Both the position numbers and the translations under genes were made by a program. This document shows positions 43,857 to 53,185 of a stretch of DNA of 64,000 nucleotides, piece after piece. Location of the stretch: positions 124,001-188,000 of the forward strand of contig JBGAUT010000008.1 of the NCBI GenBank assembly GCA_044228505.1, in the 5' to 3' direction. Numbering within the stretch: the stretch's first letter is position 1; each line of letters starts with the position of its first letter. Origin of the DNA: JAEUKA01 sp044228505 (GTDB lineage Bacteria > Myxococcota_A > Polyangia > Palsa-1104 > JAEUJZ01). Under the pieces are notes generated by a model that did not search any database, was not told the origin of the DNA, and saw only the letters and a program-made list of their open reading frames with translations.

Positions 43857-44083
43857 GATGTCCCTGGACATCTTCTATCACCAGTCATGCGGGGTTCGGA
43901 TGTCCCTGGACATCTTCGGCTCGGTTTACACCGCTTGTTTGATGTCCGGGGACATCTCCTGGCTCGGTTTACACCGCTTGTTTGATGTCCGGGGACATCT
44001 TCAGCTCGGTTTACACCGCTTGCTGGATGTCCGGGGACATCTTCGGCTCGGTTTACACCGCTTGCTGGATGTCACCGGACCTC
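43857..44083. repeat. Phased array of six 16-bp palindromes, 42-bp period
   Basis: Box GATGTCC-NN-GGACATC at 43857-43872, 43899-43914, 43941-43956, 43984-43999 and 44026-44041. A sixth, degenerate copy (GATGTCACCGGACCTC) is at 44068-44083. Start-to-start distances are 42, 42, 43, 42 and 42 bp. The central two bases are CT in boxes 1-2 and GG in 3-5. Spacers after boxes 2-5 are almost identical (core GGCTCGGTTTACACCGCTTG, itself containing the small inverted repeat CGGT-TTAC-ACCG). The spacer after box 1 is different and resembles the DNA left of box 1. A weak seventh copy may reach to the start codon at 43815. The array fills the whole gap between carB and the trans-sulfuration gene. Confidence 0.95.
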
Positions 44084-44091
44084 TTTACGGG

Positions 44092-47000
44092 CTAGGGCGA
44101 AGGGTGCAGGTAGCTGCTCCAGGGCAGCACCTTCAGCGATCCCGGCCCGGCAGCGGACGGCGGCGTCACCCGCGCCAGCATCTTGACCACCGCCCGGGCG
44201 AGCTGGAGGTCGGTGTACAGCGGAATCTCCAGGTCAATCGCCGCCCGTCGAATCAGCACGCCATCGGGACGACCTTGGCTGTCGAAGCTGCGCGGGATGT
44301 TGACGACCAGGTCGATCGCCCCTTCCCGCAGCAGCCGCAGCACCTGGGAGCCTGGCCCGGCTTCCCCCTTGTCGACGGTCTGACACGCGATGCCTTCGGC
44401 GTGCAGGGTCTCGGCAGTGCCTGGCGTCGCGTAGACTTGCAGCCCAAGCTCGGCCAGCACCCGTGCTTCCTCGACCAGCAGGTACTTGTCGCTCATCGTT
44501 CCCAGCGACAGCAGCACGCCCCGCCTCGGCCAGCGAAAGCCGGTCGATAGGAGCGCCTTGGCGAGCGCCTCTTCCACGGTATGACCGAAGCAGCCGACCT
44601 CGCCGGTGGCCGCCATCTCGACGCCAAGCAGCGGGTCCGCCCCCGACAGTCGCCGAAACGAAAACATCGGCGCTTTGACCACCACATAGTCCAGGTCGAG
44701 CGGATCGCGCAGCGGCGGCAGCACCACCGACTCGCCCAGCATCGCCCGAGTCGCCGTCGCGATGAAGTCAACACCGAGCGCCTTGGACACCAGCGGAAAG
44801 CTCCGCGAGGCCCGCAGGTTGCACTCGATGACCTTGACCTCATCATCGCGAGCGAGGAGCTGCAAGTTCACCGGCCCGGTCACCCGCAGCGCCTTGCACA
44901 GCGCTCGTCCAATCCGCCGCACCTTGCGGACCATCTCGACGGTCAAATCCTGAGGCGGAATCATCATGGTCGCATCGCCCGAGTGAACGCCCGCGTCCTC
45001 GATGTGCTCACAGATCGCCCACAGCAGGATCTCGCCGTCTTTGGCGACGGCATCTAGCTCGATCTCGCGGGCGTGGCGCTCGTACTTGCTGACCACCACC
45101 GGGTGTTCCGGCGTCACCTGGGTCGCCCCGTCGAGATAGAGCCGCAGCTCTGGTCCGCTGTGCGCCACCCGCATCGCCGCGCCCGACAGCACGTACGAGG
45201 GACGGACCAGCACCGGATAGCCGCCGATGGCCGAAACCGCCGTGTCGAGGTTGGCCATCTCTTTGGCCTCGGTCCAGCGCGGCTGATCGATGTGGAGCTG
45301 GTCGCACAGACCGGAAAACTTGGCGCGATCCTCGGCACAGTCGATCGACTCCGGCGCGGTCCCGAGCAGCCGAATCCCGGCCTGGGACAGGGGCAGCGCC
45401 AGCCGGTTCGGGGTCTGTCCGCCCATCGCCAGCAGCACGCCGCACAGGCCGCCACCAGCCGCCGACTCGAAGTCCCACAGCTCGCGCACCGTTTCGAGCG
45501 AGACTTCGTCAAAGATCAGCCGGTCGCACAGGTCGTAGTCGGTGCTCACCGTCTCTGGATTGCAGTTGAGCAGCGCCACCTCATAACCCAGCTCGCGGGC
45601 CGCCGCTGCCGCCCCGACACAGCTCCAGTCAAACTCGACCGACGAGCCAATCCGATAGCAGCCCGAGCCGAGCAGCAGCAGCTTCTTTTTGTCCGACGGC
45701 AGCACGTCGTGAGAGTCGGCGTGATAGGTCAGGTACAGGTAGTTGGTCTGCGCCGGATACTCGGCGGCGAGGGTGTCGATCTGACGAAGCTTGGGCAAAA
45801 TGTCGAGCTGCCGCCGCCGGTCACGAACCGCCAAGGCCGAGGTGCCCGGCTGGCCCTGCTTGGCAATCTGGGCGTCGGAAAAGCCCGCTTGCTTGGCCCG
45901 TCGCAAAAGCTCCTCATCGAGCGTGGCGGCGGTGTGACCGGACAGCTCGTCGCGCAGCGCGTGTAGCTCGAACAGCTCGTGCAGGAAAAAGCGGTCAATC
46001 GCGGTCGCTTGCGCCACTTCTTCCACGGTGAACCCGAGCGCAAAAGCCCGTGCCAGCGCAAAGATGCGGCGCGATGAGGGCGGCGAGATCTCGGCGAGCA
46101 CCGCGGCCCGATCGGTCAGCGCATACAGGTTGGGATCAAAGCCATCGGCCCCGACTTCCAGCATCCGCAGCGCTTTTTGCAGCGCTTCCCCGAAGCTGCG
46201 CCCGATTGCCATGACCTCGCCGACCGACTTCATCTCGGTGCCAATGCGCAGGTCGGCACCGGCAAACTTTTCGAGATCCCAGCGCGGCACCTTGCACACC
46301 ACGTAGTCGAGCGCGGGCTCGAAACAAGCGGTGGTGGTGCGGGTGATGGCATTGCGCAGGGAAGGCAGCGAGTGCCCAAGCTGGAGCTTGGCCCCGACAT
46401 AGGCCAGCGGATAGCCGGTCGCCTTCGAGGCCAGCGCCGACGATCGCGACAGCCGAGGATTGACCTCGATCACCCGAAACCGCGACGCCTTGGGGTCGAG
46501 CGCAAACTGAATGTTGCACTCACCGACGATGCCCAAGTGGCGAATCGTCGCAATCGCCGCATCGCGCAGCAGTTGATAGTCCGCATCGGAGAGTGTCTGC
46601 GAGGGCGCAACGACGATGGACTCGCCGGTGTGGACGCCCATCGGGTCGAAGTTCTCCATGTTGCAGACGGTGATGCAGTTGTTGTCCTTGTCGCGGACCA
46701 GCTCGTACTCGATCTCTTTCCAGCCGCTCAGGCACTCTTCGAGGAGCACTTGCCCGACGCCAGCCAGGGCTCGCTCGATCGCCGCCGTCAGCTCCTGTGG
46801 ACCTTTGACAATCGCCGAGCCACGACCACCCAGGGAAAATCCGGCCCGCAGGATCAGCGGATAGCCGATCTCGGCGGCCACGGTCTTCGCCTCGGCAAGG
46901 GAGGTTGCGACCTGGCCCCGCGCCACCGGCACGTCGATCTCGCGCAGCTTGTCGGCGAACAGCTTGCGGTCCTCGCAGGCCCGAATCGTCTCGATCGAAG

Positions 47001-47384
47001 TCCCAAGGACGCGCACGCCGTGCCGAGCCAAGATGCCCTCGTCGGCGAGCTTGAGTCCACAGTTGAGCGCGCTCTGACCGCCGAAGCCGAGCAGGATCGC
47101 GTCGATCTGCTCACGGACGATGATCTCTTCGACCAGGCTCGGCTCGACCGGCAAAAAATAGACCGCGTCGGCCAGCTTTTCAGAGGTCTGCACCGTCGCG
47201 ATGTTGGGATTGATGAGGACGACCCGGATGCCTTCCTCGCGCAGCGCCTTGCAGGCCTGCGACCCCGAGTAATCAAACTCGCCCGCTTGGCCAATCTGTA
47301 GCGCCCCCGAGCCAAGCACCAGCACACGCTCGGGCAACACCGGCTGGTCGATTGGTAGATCGGCGGACAGGCTGTGTGGAGCGG

Positions 47385-47388
<4 letters not shown>
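44092..47388 (-). CDS. carB: Carbamoyl-phosphate synthase, large subunit
   Basis: 1098 residues, full length. The two homologous ATP-grasp halves are visible: carboxyphosphate half with VLVLGSGALQIGQAGEFDYSGSQACKALREEG and NIQFALDP...EVNPRLSRSSALASKATGYPLAYV, carbamate half with LLLLGSGCYRIGSSVEFDWSCVGAAAAARELGYE and CNLRASRSFPLVSKALGVDFI. The C-terminal MGS-like allosteric domain holds GVLLSLG...TPGTAETLHAEGI. It makes carbamoyl phosphate from bicarbonate, ATP and glutamine-derived ammonia for pyrimidines and for the transcarbamylase of the arg operon next door. Its ATG overlaps the carA stop (ATGA). Confidence 0.97.
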
Positions 47389-48455
<1,067 letters not shown>

Positions 48456-48468
48456 CCGGTCGCTCCAG

Positions 48469-48484
48469 TTATGCATTTATGCAT
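48469..48484. promoter_or_regulatory. ArgR-type half-site repeat at carA
   Basis: TTATGCATTTATGCAT: TTATGCAT twice in tandem, 14-29 bp upstream of the carA ATG and next to its ribosome site. TGCAT/ATGCA half-sites fit the general ARG-box rule TGnAT-N4-ATnCA, but the spacing here is 2, not 4, so this is a variant or part of a larger site. Confidence 0.5.
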
Positions 48485-48625
48485 CTTACACTGTTCCACA
48501 GTCAGCCCTCGAAGGCGGCCAGGGTGAATCACATGACGCGTCAAGTCAAAGCAAAATATCGACGAAATCATTAAAATCGACCAGCCCCGTGTCCGAAAAA
48601 TAGTGCTTGTGCGTCAAATTCAGAT

Positions 48626-48643
48626 TGTGCATCTATATGCATT
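48626..48643. promoter_or_regulatory. ARG box abutting the argG start codon
   Basis: TGTGCATCTATATGCATT: core TGCAT-CTAT-ATGCA at 48628-48641 agrees with the ARG-box pattern TGnAT-N4-ATnCA. It ends at the base before the argG ATG. No Shine-Dalgarno fits in between, and TATATG at 48634-48639 could be a -10 element, so the argG mRNA may be leaderless and directly shut off by ArgR. Confidence 0.65.
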
Positions 48644-49885
48644 ATGCAAAACAAACTGGGCCCGTTGGCGCTGGCCTTTTCGGGCGGACTCGATACGTCA
48701 TACTGCGTTCCCAAGCTGAGCGCCGCAGGCTGGATCGTCCACACGGTATTCGTCGACACCGGTGGCACCAGTGAGGCGGAGCGCGCCGCCATTGCCAAGC
48801 AGGCTGCCGCCGTGGGAGCTGCCTCGCACACCGCCATCGATGCCCGCGAGCAGGTGTTTGACCGCTTCGTGCGCTACCTGATCTTTGGCAACGTCCTGCG
48901 TGGCGAGGTCTATCCGCTATCGGTGGCCGCCGAGCGCACCCAGCAAGCGATCTCGGTGATTGCAGTCGCCAAGCAGCTTGGGGCCAAGGCGGTGGCACAT
49001 GGCTCGACGGGTGCGGGCAACGACCAGATTCGCTTCGACGTGGCGCTGCGGGTGCTGGCCCCCGAGCTGCAAGTGGTGACGCCGATTCGTGATGGTGGAG
49101 TGAAGCGCGAGGAGTCGATCGCCTACCTGCGCGAGCGCGGCTTGCCGGTGCCGGAGCGAGCGACGGCGTACTCGGTGAATCGAGGACTGTGGGGGACGAC
49201 CTGGGGGGGCGGCTGGACGCACGACTCGTGGCAGAGTCCGCCGAGTGAGCTGCTCGATCCGCCCAGTCCGACGCTCGCCCCGATGGATGTCGTAATTGGC
49301 TGGGACAAAGGCGTGCCAGTGTCGGTGGACGGCAAAACCTATACGGGCGCGCAGCTCGTCGACGTCCTGGGTGAGCTGTGTGAGCGGTACGGCATCGGTC
49401 GCAGCATCCATGTCGGTGAGACCGTGCTCGGCATCAAGGGTCGGGTCGGCTTTGAGGCAGGCGCAGCGCTGACGCTGATTGCGGCCCACCGCGAGCTGGA
49501 AAAGCTGGTGCAGACCAAGTGGCAAGGATTTTGGAAGGATCACCTGGCGCGCTTTTATGGCGACCGGCTCCATGAGGGCCAGTATTTCGACCCGGCGCTC
49601 CGTGACATCGAGGCACTGCTGCAAAGTAGTCAGCAGCGGGTGACCGGCGAGACGCGGCTGCGGCTGTCACCGGGGCGGTTCCAAGTCACCGGAGCGCGCA
49701 GTCCGGCGTCGCTGCTCGATCGGGCGGTGGCGACCTATGGCGAAGAAAACCTGCTGTGGTCCGGCGAGGAAGCGCGAGGCTTTGCAAGGGTGTCGGCAGT
49801 GGCCCCGCTTCTGGCGGCCCGTGCCCTGGCCCGCGCCGAGTCCATCGCCGCGTCTAGCCAAGCCGAAGGCGAGGACCGCCGATGA
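48644..49885 (+). CDS. argG: Argininosuccinate synthase
   Basis: 413 residues. The PP-loop LAFSGGLDTSYC is at residues 9-20, followed by TVFVDTGG, GSTGAGNDQIRFD and TPIRD blocks. The pattern is closer to the ArgG subtype of Xanthomonas and Bacteroides (FSGGLDTS-[FY]-C, HTVF-DTGG) than to the E. coli type. It joins citrulline and aspartate with ATP. It is the first gene of the operon that runs to argR; its TGA overlaps the next ATG (ATGA). The start sits directly on an ARG box. Confidence 0.95.
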   Translation: MQNKLGPLALAFSGGLDTSYCVPKLSAAGWIVHTVFVDTGGTSEAERAAIAKQAAAVGAASHTAIDAREQVFDRFVRYLIFGNVLRGEVYPLSVAAERTQQAISVIAVAKQLGAKAVAHGSTGAGNDQIRFDVALRVLAPELQVVTPIRDGGVKREESIAYLRERGLPVPERATAYSVNRGLWGTTWGGGWTHDSWQSPPSELLDPPSPTLAPMDVVIGWDKGVPVSVDGKTYTGAQLVDVLGELCERYGIGRSIHVGETVLGIKGRVGFEAGAALTLIAAHRELEKLVQTKWQGFWKDHLARFYGDRLHEGQYFDPALRDIEALLQSSQQRVTGETRLRLSPGRFQVTGARSPASLLDRAVATYGEENLLWSGEEARGFARVSAVAPLLAARALARAESIAASSQAEGEDRR

Positions 49886-50991
49886 TGGTCACCACTCGGG
49901 TGCGGCTCGACCGCATCGCCTCTTCGACGCGCAACGCCCACTTGGGACGCGATGTCATCGTCAGTGACCAGATCAATCCGTCCGAAGGCTACGTCCTGGC
50001 CGTCCGGATCTTGGAGGACAAGTCGACCTACAACACCGTCGAGGACTTGAGTGGCCGGATGGTGCCGCTGCGCTCGGGCGATATCCTGGCCGGCACGCTT
50101 GGGAATCGGCGCGCACTACACGGCTATGCGGGAGAAGTTCCGTCGCACATCGCCGTTGGGGACACGCTCCACGTGCTCAACTTGGGCGGCGTACTCGGGC
50201 GCTGTACCTCGGCCAGTCCCGAGCTGGGGGCACCGTTTCGCGTCGAAGTCCTCGGGGCCATCCTGAGCTTTCCCGAGCTATCTGATCGCGTCGGCAAGCC
50301 CGCCCACATCCGTCAGGGAGCAGTACCCGCCGCCGATGATCTCCGCAGCACGATCCCGGTGATTTATGTCGCTGGCACCTGCATGAACACCGGCAAAACC
50401 TACGCCGCCACCGAGCTGGTCCGCGGCCTTTCGCGAGGCGGTCTGCGGGTTGCGGCCTGCAAGCTCACCGGCGTGTCGCTGATGCGCGATACCTTGCAGA
50501 TGCTCGACGCTGGGGCCATCACCGCGCTGGCCTTTTCCGATAGCGGTCTCGCATCGACGAGAGCAGGCGTCACGACCCGGACCGCCAAGGGCATCTTCAA
50601 CCGTCTCTCTGAGTCGAAACCCGATGTCATCATCGCCGAACTCGGCGACGGCATCCTTGGGGAATACGGCGTTCAGGACATTTTGCTCGACCCGGAGCTG
50701 CGGGGGGCGGCGGGGGCGTGGGTGGTGGCGGCCCCTGATCCGGTTGGCTGCTGGGGCGCGGTCGAAATCCTGCGCCGTGACTACGGCATCTCAGCCACGG
50801 TGCTCACTGGACCCGCGACCGATAACGAAGTCGGGCTCGACTACATCCGCACCAACTTGAATGTCCCGGCCCACAACGCACGGCGCGATGCGGCTGGCCT
50901 GGTGACGGTGGTGCGCAAGGCCGTCGAAGTAGCCCTACAGCGTGGACCGAAAAAGAGGATCCATGTTCGAGACAGCGAGGTCGAGGCGTGA
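49882..50991 (+). CDS. Uncharacterised P-loop protein inside the arginine operon
   Basis: 369 residues. Residues about 1-130 are a beta-rich domain (SGDILAGTLGNRRALHGYAGEVPSHIAVGDTLHVLNLGGVLG). A P-loop GTCMNTGKT at 165-173 and following segments (AACKLTGVSLMRDTLQMLDAGAI, DVIIAELGDGILGEYGVQDIL, WVVAAPDPVGCWGAVEIL) give a SIMIBI-type NTPase like dethiobiotin synthetase or DUF1611 proteins. Assignment to DUF1611 is possible but not certain. It overlaps argG by ATGA and argC by GTGA, so it is translated with them. It stands where Bacteroidetes arginine clusters, as I recall them, carry a GNAT acyltransferase. No N-acylglutamate synthase is otherwise present, so an acyl-glutamate-forming or accessory role is a reasonable guess, not shown. 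Confidence 0.75.
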   Translation: MMVTTRVRLDRIASSTRNAHLGRDVIVSDQINPSEGYVLAVRILEDKSTYNTVEDLSGRMVPLRSGDILAGTLGNRRALHGYAGEVPSHIAVGDTLHVLNLGGVLGRCTSASPELGAPFRVEVLGAILSFPELSDRVGKPAHIRQGAVPAADDLRSTIPVIYVAGTCMNTGKTYAATELVRGLSRGGLRVAACKLTGVSLMRDTLQMLDAGAITALAFSDSGLASTRAGVTTRTAKGIFNRLSESKPDVIIAELGDGILGEYGVQDILLDPELRGAAGAWVVAAPDPVGCWGAVEILRRDYGISATVLTGPATDNEVGLDYIRTNLNVPAHNARRDAAGLVTVVRKAVEVALQRGPKKRIHVRDSEVEA

Positions 50992-52031
50992 CTCGGCCTC
51001 TCGCAGTGCTGGTTGCCGGGGCCGGTGGCTACGTCGGAGGGGAGCTGCTGCGCCTGCTCTACCAACACCCGCTTGTCGGCAAGGTGACGGCACACAGTCG
51101 CAGTCAGGACAAAAAGGGCATTGCCGACGTTCATCCCACGCTGGCCCCACTCACCCAAGACCGATTTGTCGCTGGAGAGCTGGCATCACTCGTCGGCCAC
51201 CACGATGTGGTGATGATGGCCCTGGAGCACGGTGAGTCGGCCTGCCTGGTTGGAGCACTACTAGAACAACACCCACGCCTGCTGATCGATCTGGCGGCGG
51301 ATTTTCGCGTCGCTGACGCCGATTTGTACGCTCGCTACTATGGCCCGCACAAGGCCCCGGAGCTTTTGCCCCGTTTCCGCTATGGACTCTGCGATGTCGT
51401 CGGAGACCAGCTACGTTCAGCTACTGCCATCGCCGCTCCGGGCTGTTTTGCGACGGCTGCGCAGCTTGCGCTGTACCCCCTGCGGAACCTGCTGGGACAG
51501 GCGACGCCTGCGCTATTCGCCGTCACCGGATCGAGCGGAGCGGGTGCCAAACCGCGTGACACCACCCATCACCCGGCTCGTGCCCACAACCTGTTTGCCT
51601 ATTCGTCGTTTTCGCACCGTCACGAGGCCGAGATTCTCGGCAGCCTGCGAGCGTGGACCGGACGGCCCGATGCGATGGCACGACTCATCACCCACTCGGG
51701 ACCGATGGTGCGTGGCATCTACCTGACCCTCCACGCCTCCTTGGCCGAGCCGCTTCCGAAAGGAAAGGTCGAGCAGGCATTCAGTGACGCGTACGCAACC
51801 CGACCGCTCGTGCGGCTCCTTCCCAAACCACCCGAGCTGACCCACGCCATCGGCTCCAGCTACGCACTGCTCCACGCCTGCCAGAGCCCGGACGGAAAAG
51901 AGATCCAAGTGACGATTGCTATTGACAATTTACTAAAAGGTGCTGCCGGACAGGCGGTGCAAGCGATGAACCTGGCGCTCGGGATGCCCGAAACGGGCGG
52001 ACTCCAGGCGGTGGGGGCGTTCCCATGCTAA
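50988..52031 (+). CDS. argC: N-acyl-gamma-glutamyl-phosphate reductase
   Basis: 347 residues, GTG start overlapping the previous stop. The N-terminal NADP-binding site is AGAGGYVGGELLRLL. The catalytic Cys is in AIAAPGCFATAAQLAL; PGCFAT rather than the more usual NPGCYPT recalls the Bacteroidetes and LysY-like branch. The substrate-binding block SGAGAKPRDTTHHPARAHNLFAY and the dimer part follow. It reduces the N-acylglutamyl phosphate made by ArgB to the semialdehyde. Whether the acyl group is acetyl or succinyl is open here (see the transcarbamylase). Confidence 0.95.
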   Translation: MTRPLAVLVAGAGGYVGGELLRLLYQHPLVGKVTAHSRSQDKKGIADVHPTLAPLTQDRFVAGELASLVGHHDVVMMALEHGESACLVGALLEQHPRLLIDLAADFRVADADLYARYYGPHKAPELLPRFRYGLCDVVGDQLRSATAIAAPGCFATAAQLALYPLRNLLGQATPALFAVTGSSGAGAKPRDTTHHPARAHNLFAYSSFSHRHEAEILGSLRAWTGRPDAMARLITHSGPMVRGIYLTLHASLAEPLPKGKVEQAFSDAYATRPLVRLLPKPPELTHAIGSSYALLHACQSPDGKEIQVTIAIDNLLKGAAGQAVQAMNLALGMPETGGLQAVGAFPC

Positions 52032-53185
52032 GTCGATCGAGCACTTCGGCGCTGTTGCCGGTCTATGCGCAACTGCCGGTGCATCCGCAGAGAGGTCAAG
52101 GCTCGTGGCTGTACGACGAACAGGGCCAGCGCTGGCTCGATGCGTACGGCGGTCATGCGGTGGCTTCGACGGGACACTGTCATCCCAAGGTCGTCCAGGC
52201 CATCTGCGAGCAGGCCGAGTCGCTCCTGTTCTACTCGACGGCTCTGCCGCATCCGATTCGGGAACGTCTGGCGTCGGCCATTGTCGCGCACTGTCCGTCC
52301 CCACTCACGAAGGTGTTCCTGTGTAACTCCGGGGCCGAGGCCAACGAGAACGCGCTGCACCTTGCCCGCAAAATAACGGGGCGACAGCTCTTTGTGTCCA
52401 TCGAGGGTGGCTGGCATGGCCGAACTGCCGCAACTCTGGCGGTCACCGATGGTGAAAAATACATGGCCGGGGCGAGGCGAGCAGGAATCCCGCTGTCGAT
52501 CAAGGTGCCATGGAACGACCCGGCGACGCTGCTGGCGACTGTTGATGACACCATCGCCGGGGTGATCCTAGAGCCCGTCCAAGGCCTGACCGGAGCGCGG
52601 GATTTGCCGGTCGAGCTGATCGCTGCTGCGCGAAAGGCCTGTGATCGCAGCGGTGCCCAGCTGATCTTCGACGAGGTGCAGTGTGGCGTCGGTCGCTGCG
52701 GTTCCTTCACAACCGCAGAGTCGATCGGCATCACACCCGACCTGCTCACGTTGGCCAAGGGTCTGGCGTCGGGGCTTCCGATTGCGGCGGTCCTCACCAC
52801 CGATGCCATCTCCGCCCATATCAAGCAGGGCGACTTGGGCAGCACGTTTGGCGGGGGCCCAGTTCCCTGTGCGGCAGCGCTCGCCACCCTCGCCGTACTG
52901 GATGAAGAGCGGCTTTGCGAAAACGCGGTCACCATCGGCGAGTTCCTGCGACATGGAGCGCTCGCGCTCGGCACCGACAAAGTGGCCGCCGTCCAGGGTC
53001 GCGGGCTGCTCCTCGGTCTGCGCCTTCGCCTTCCTGCCGTCGAGGTACAGACCGCCCTGCTCCGTCACCACATCATCGTTGGCACATCCTCGGACCCGAG
53101 CGTCCTGCGACTGATGCCCCCGCTGTCATTTTCGCGAAGCGAGGCGGAGCTTTTACTCCAGGCCCTCGCCAAGGTGCTGTCATGA
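52025..53185 (+). CDS. argD: N-acylornithine aminotransferase
   Basis: 386 residues, class III PLP aminotransferase. Seen: GHCHPKVVQAI, CNSGAEANENALHLARK, GGWHGRTAATLAVT, LIFDEVQCGVGRCG with the PLP-contacting Asp, the Schiff-base Lys in TLAKGLASGLPIAA, and STFGGGPVPCAAA. Converts N-acylglutamate semialdehyde to N-acylornithine using glutamate. Overlaps argC by 7 bp and argF' by 4 bp (ATGA). Confidence 0.95.
   Translation: MLSRSSTSALLPVYAQLPVHPQRGQGSWLYDEQGQRWLDAYGGHAVASTGHCHPKVVQAICEQAESLLFYSTALPHPIRERLASAIVAHCPSPLTKVFLCNSGAEANENALHLARKITGRQLFVSIEGGWHGRTAATLAVTDGEKYMAGARRAGIPLSIKVPWNDPATLLATVDDTIAGVILEPVQGLTGARDLPVELIAAARKACDRSGAQLIFDEVQCGVGRCGSFTTAESIGITPDLLTLAKGLASGLPIAAVLTTDAISAHIKQGDLGSTFGGGPVPCAAALATLAVLDEERLCENAVTIGEFLRHGALALGTDKVAAVQGRGLLLGLRLRLPAVEVQTALLRHHIIVGTSSDPSVLRLMPPLSFSRSEAELLLQALAKVLS

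Noticed and set aside
43857..44083. Array considered as a CRISPR
   Set aside because: Spacers are nearly identical copies, the repeat is a 16-bp palindrome, and no cas gene is present.
43810..44550. Plus-strand open frame of 246 codons through the palindrome array and into carB antisense
   Set aside because: The 42-bp period is a multiple of three, so stops are avoided by repetition; the right part is only the opposite strand of carB.
46177..47301. Plus-strand 374-codon frame inside carB
   Set aside because: Antisense shadow of a strongly conserved gene.
52915..53181. Longer start of the transcarbamylase inside argD
   Set aside because: The extension is Arg/Pro-rich and out of family; the ATG at 53182 gives the normal length and an ATGA overlap.
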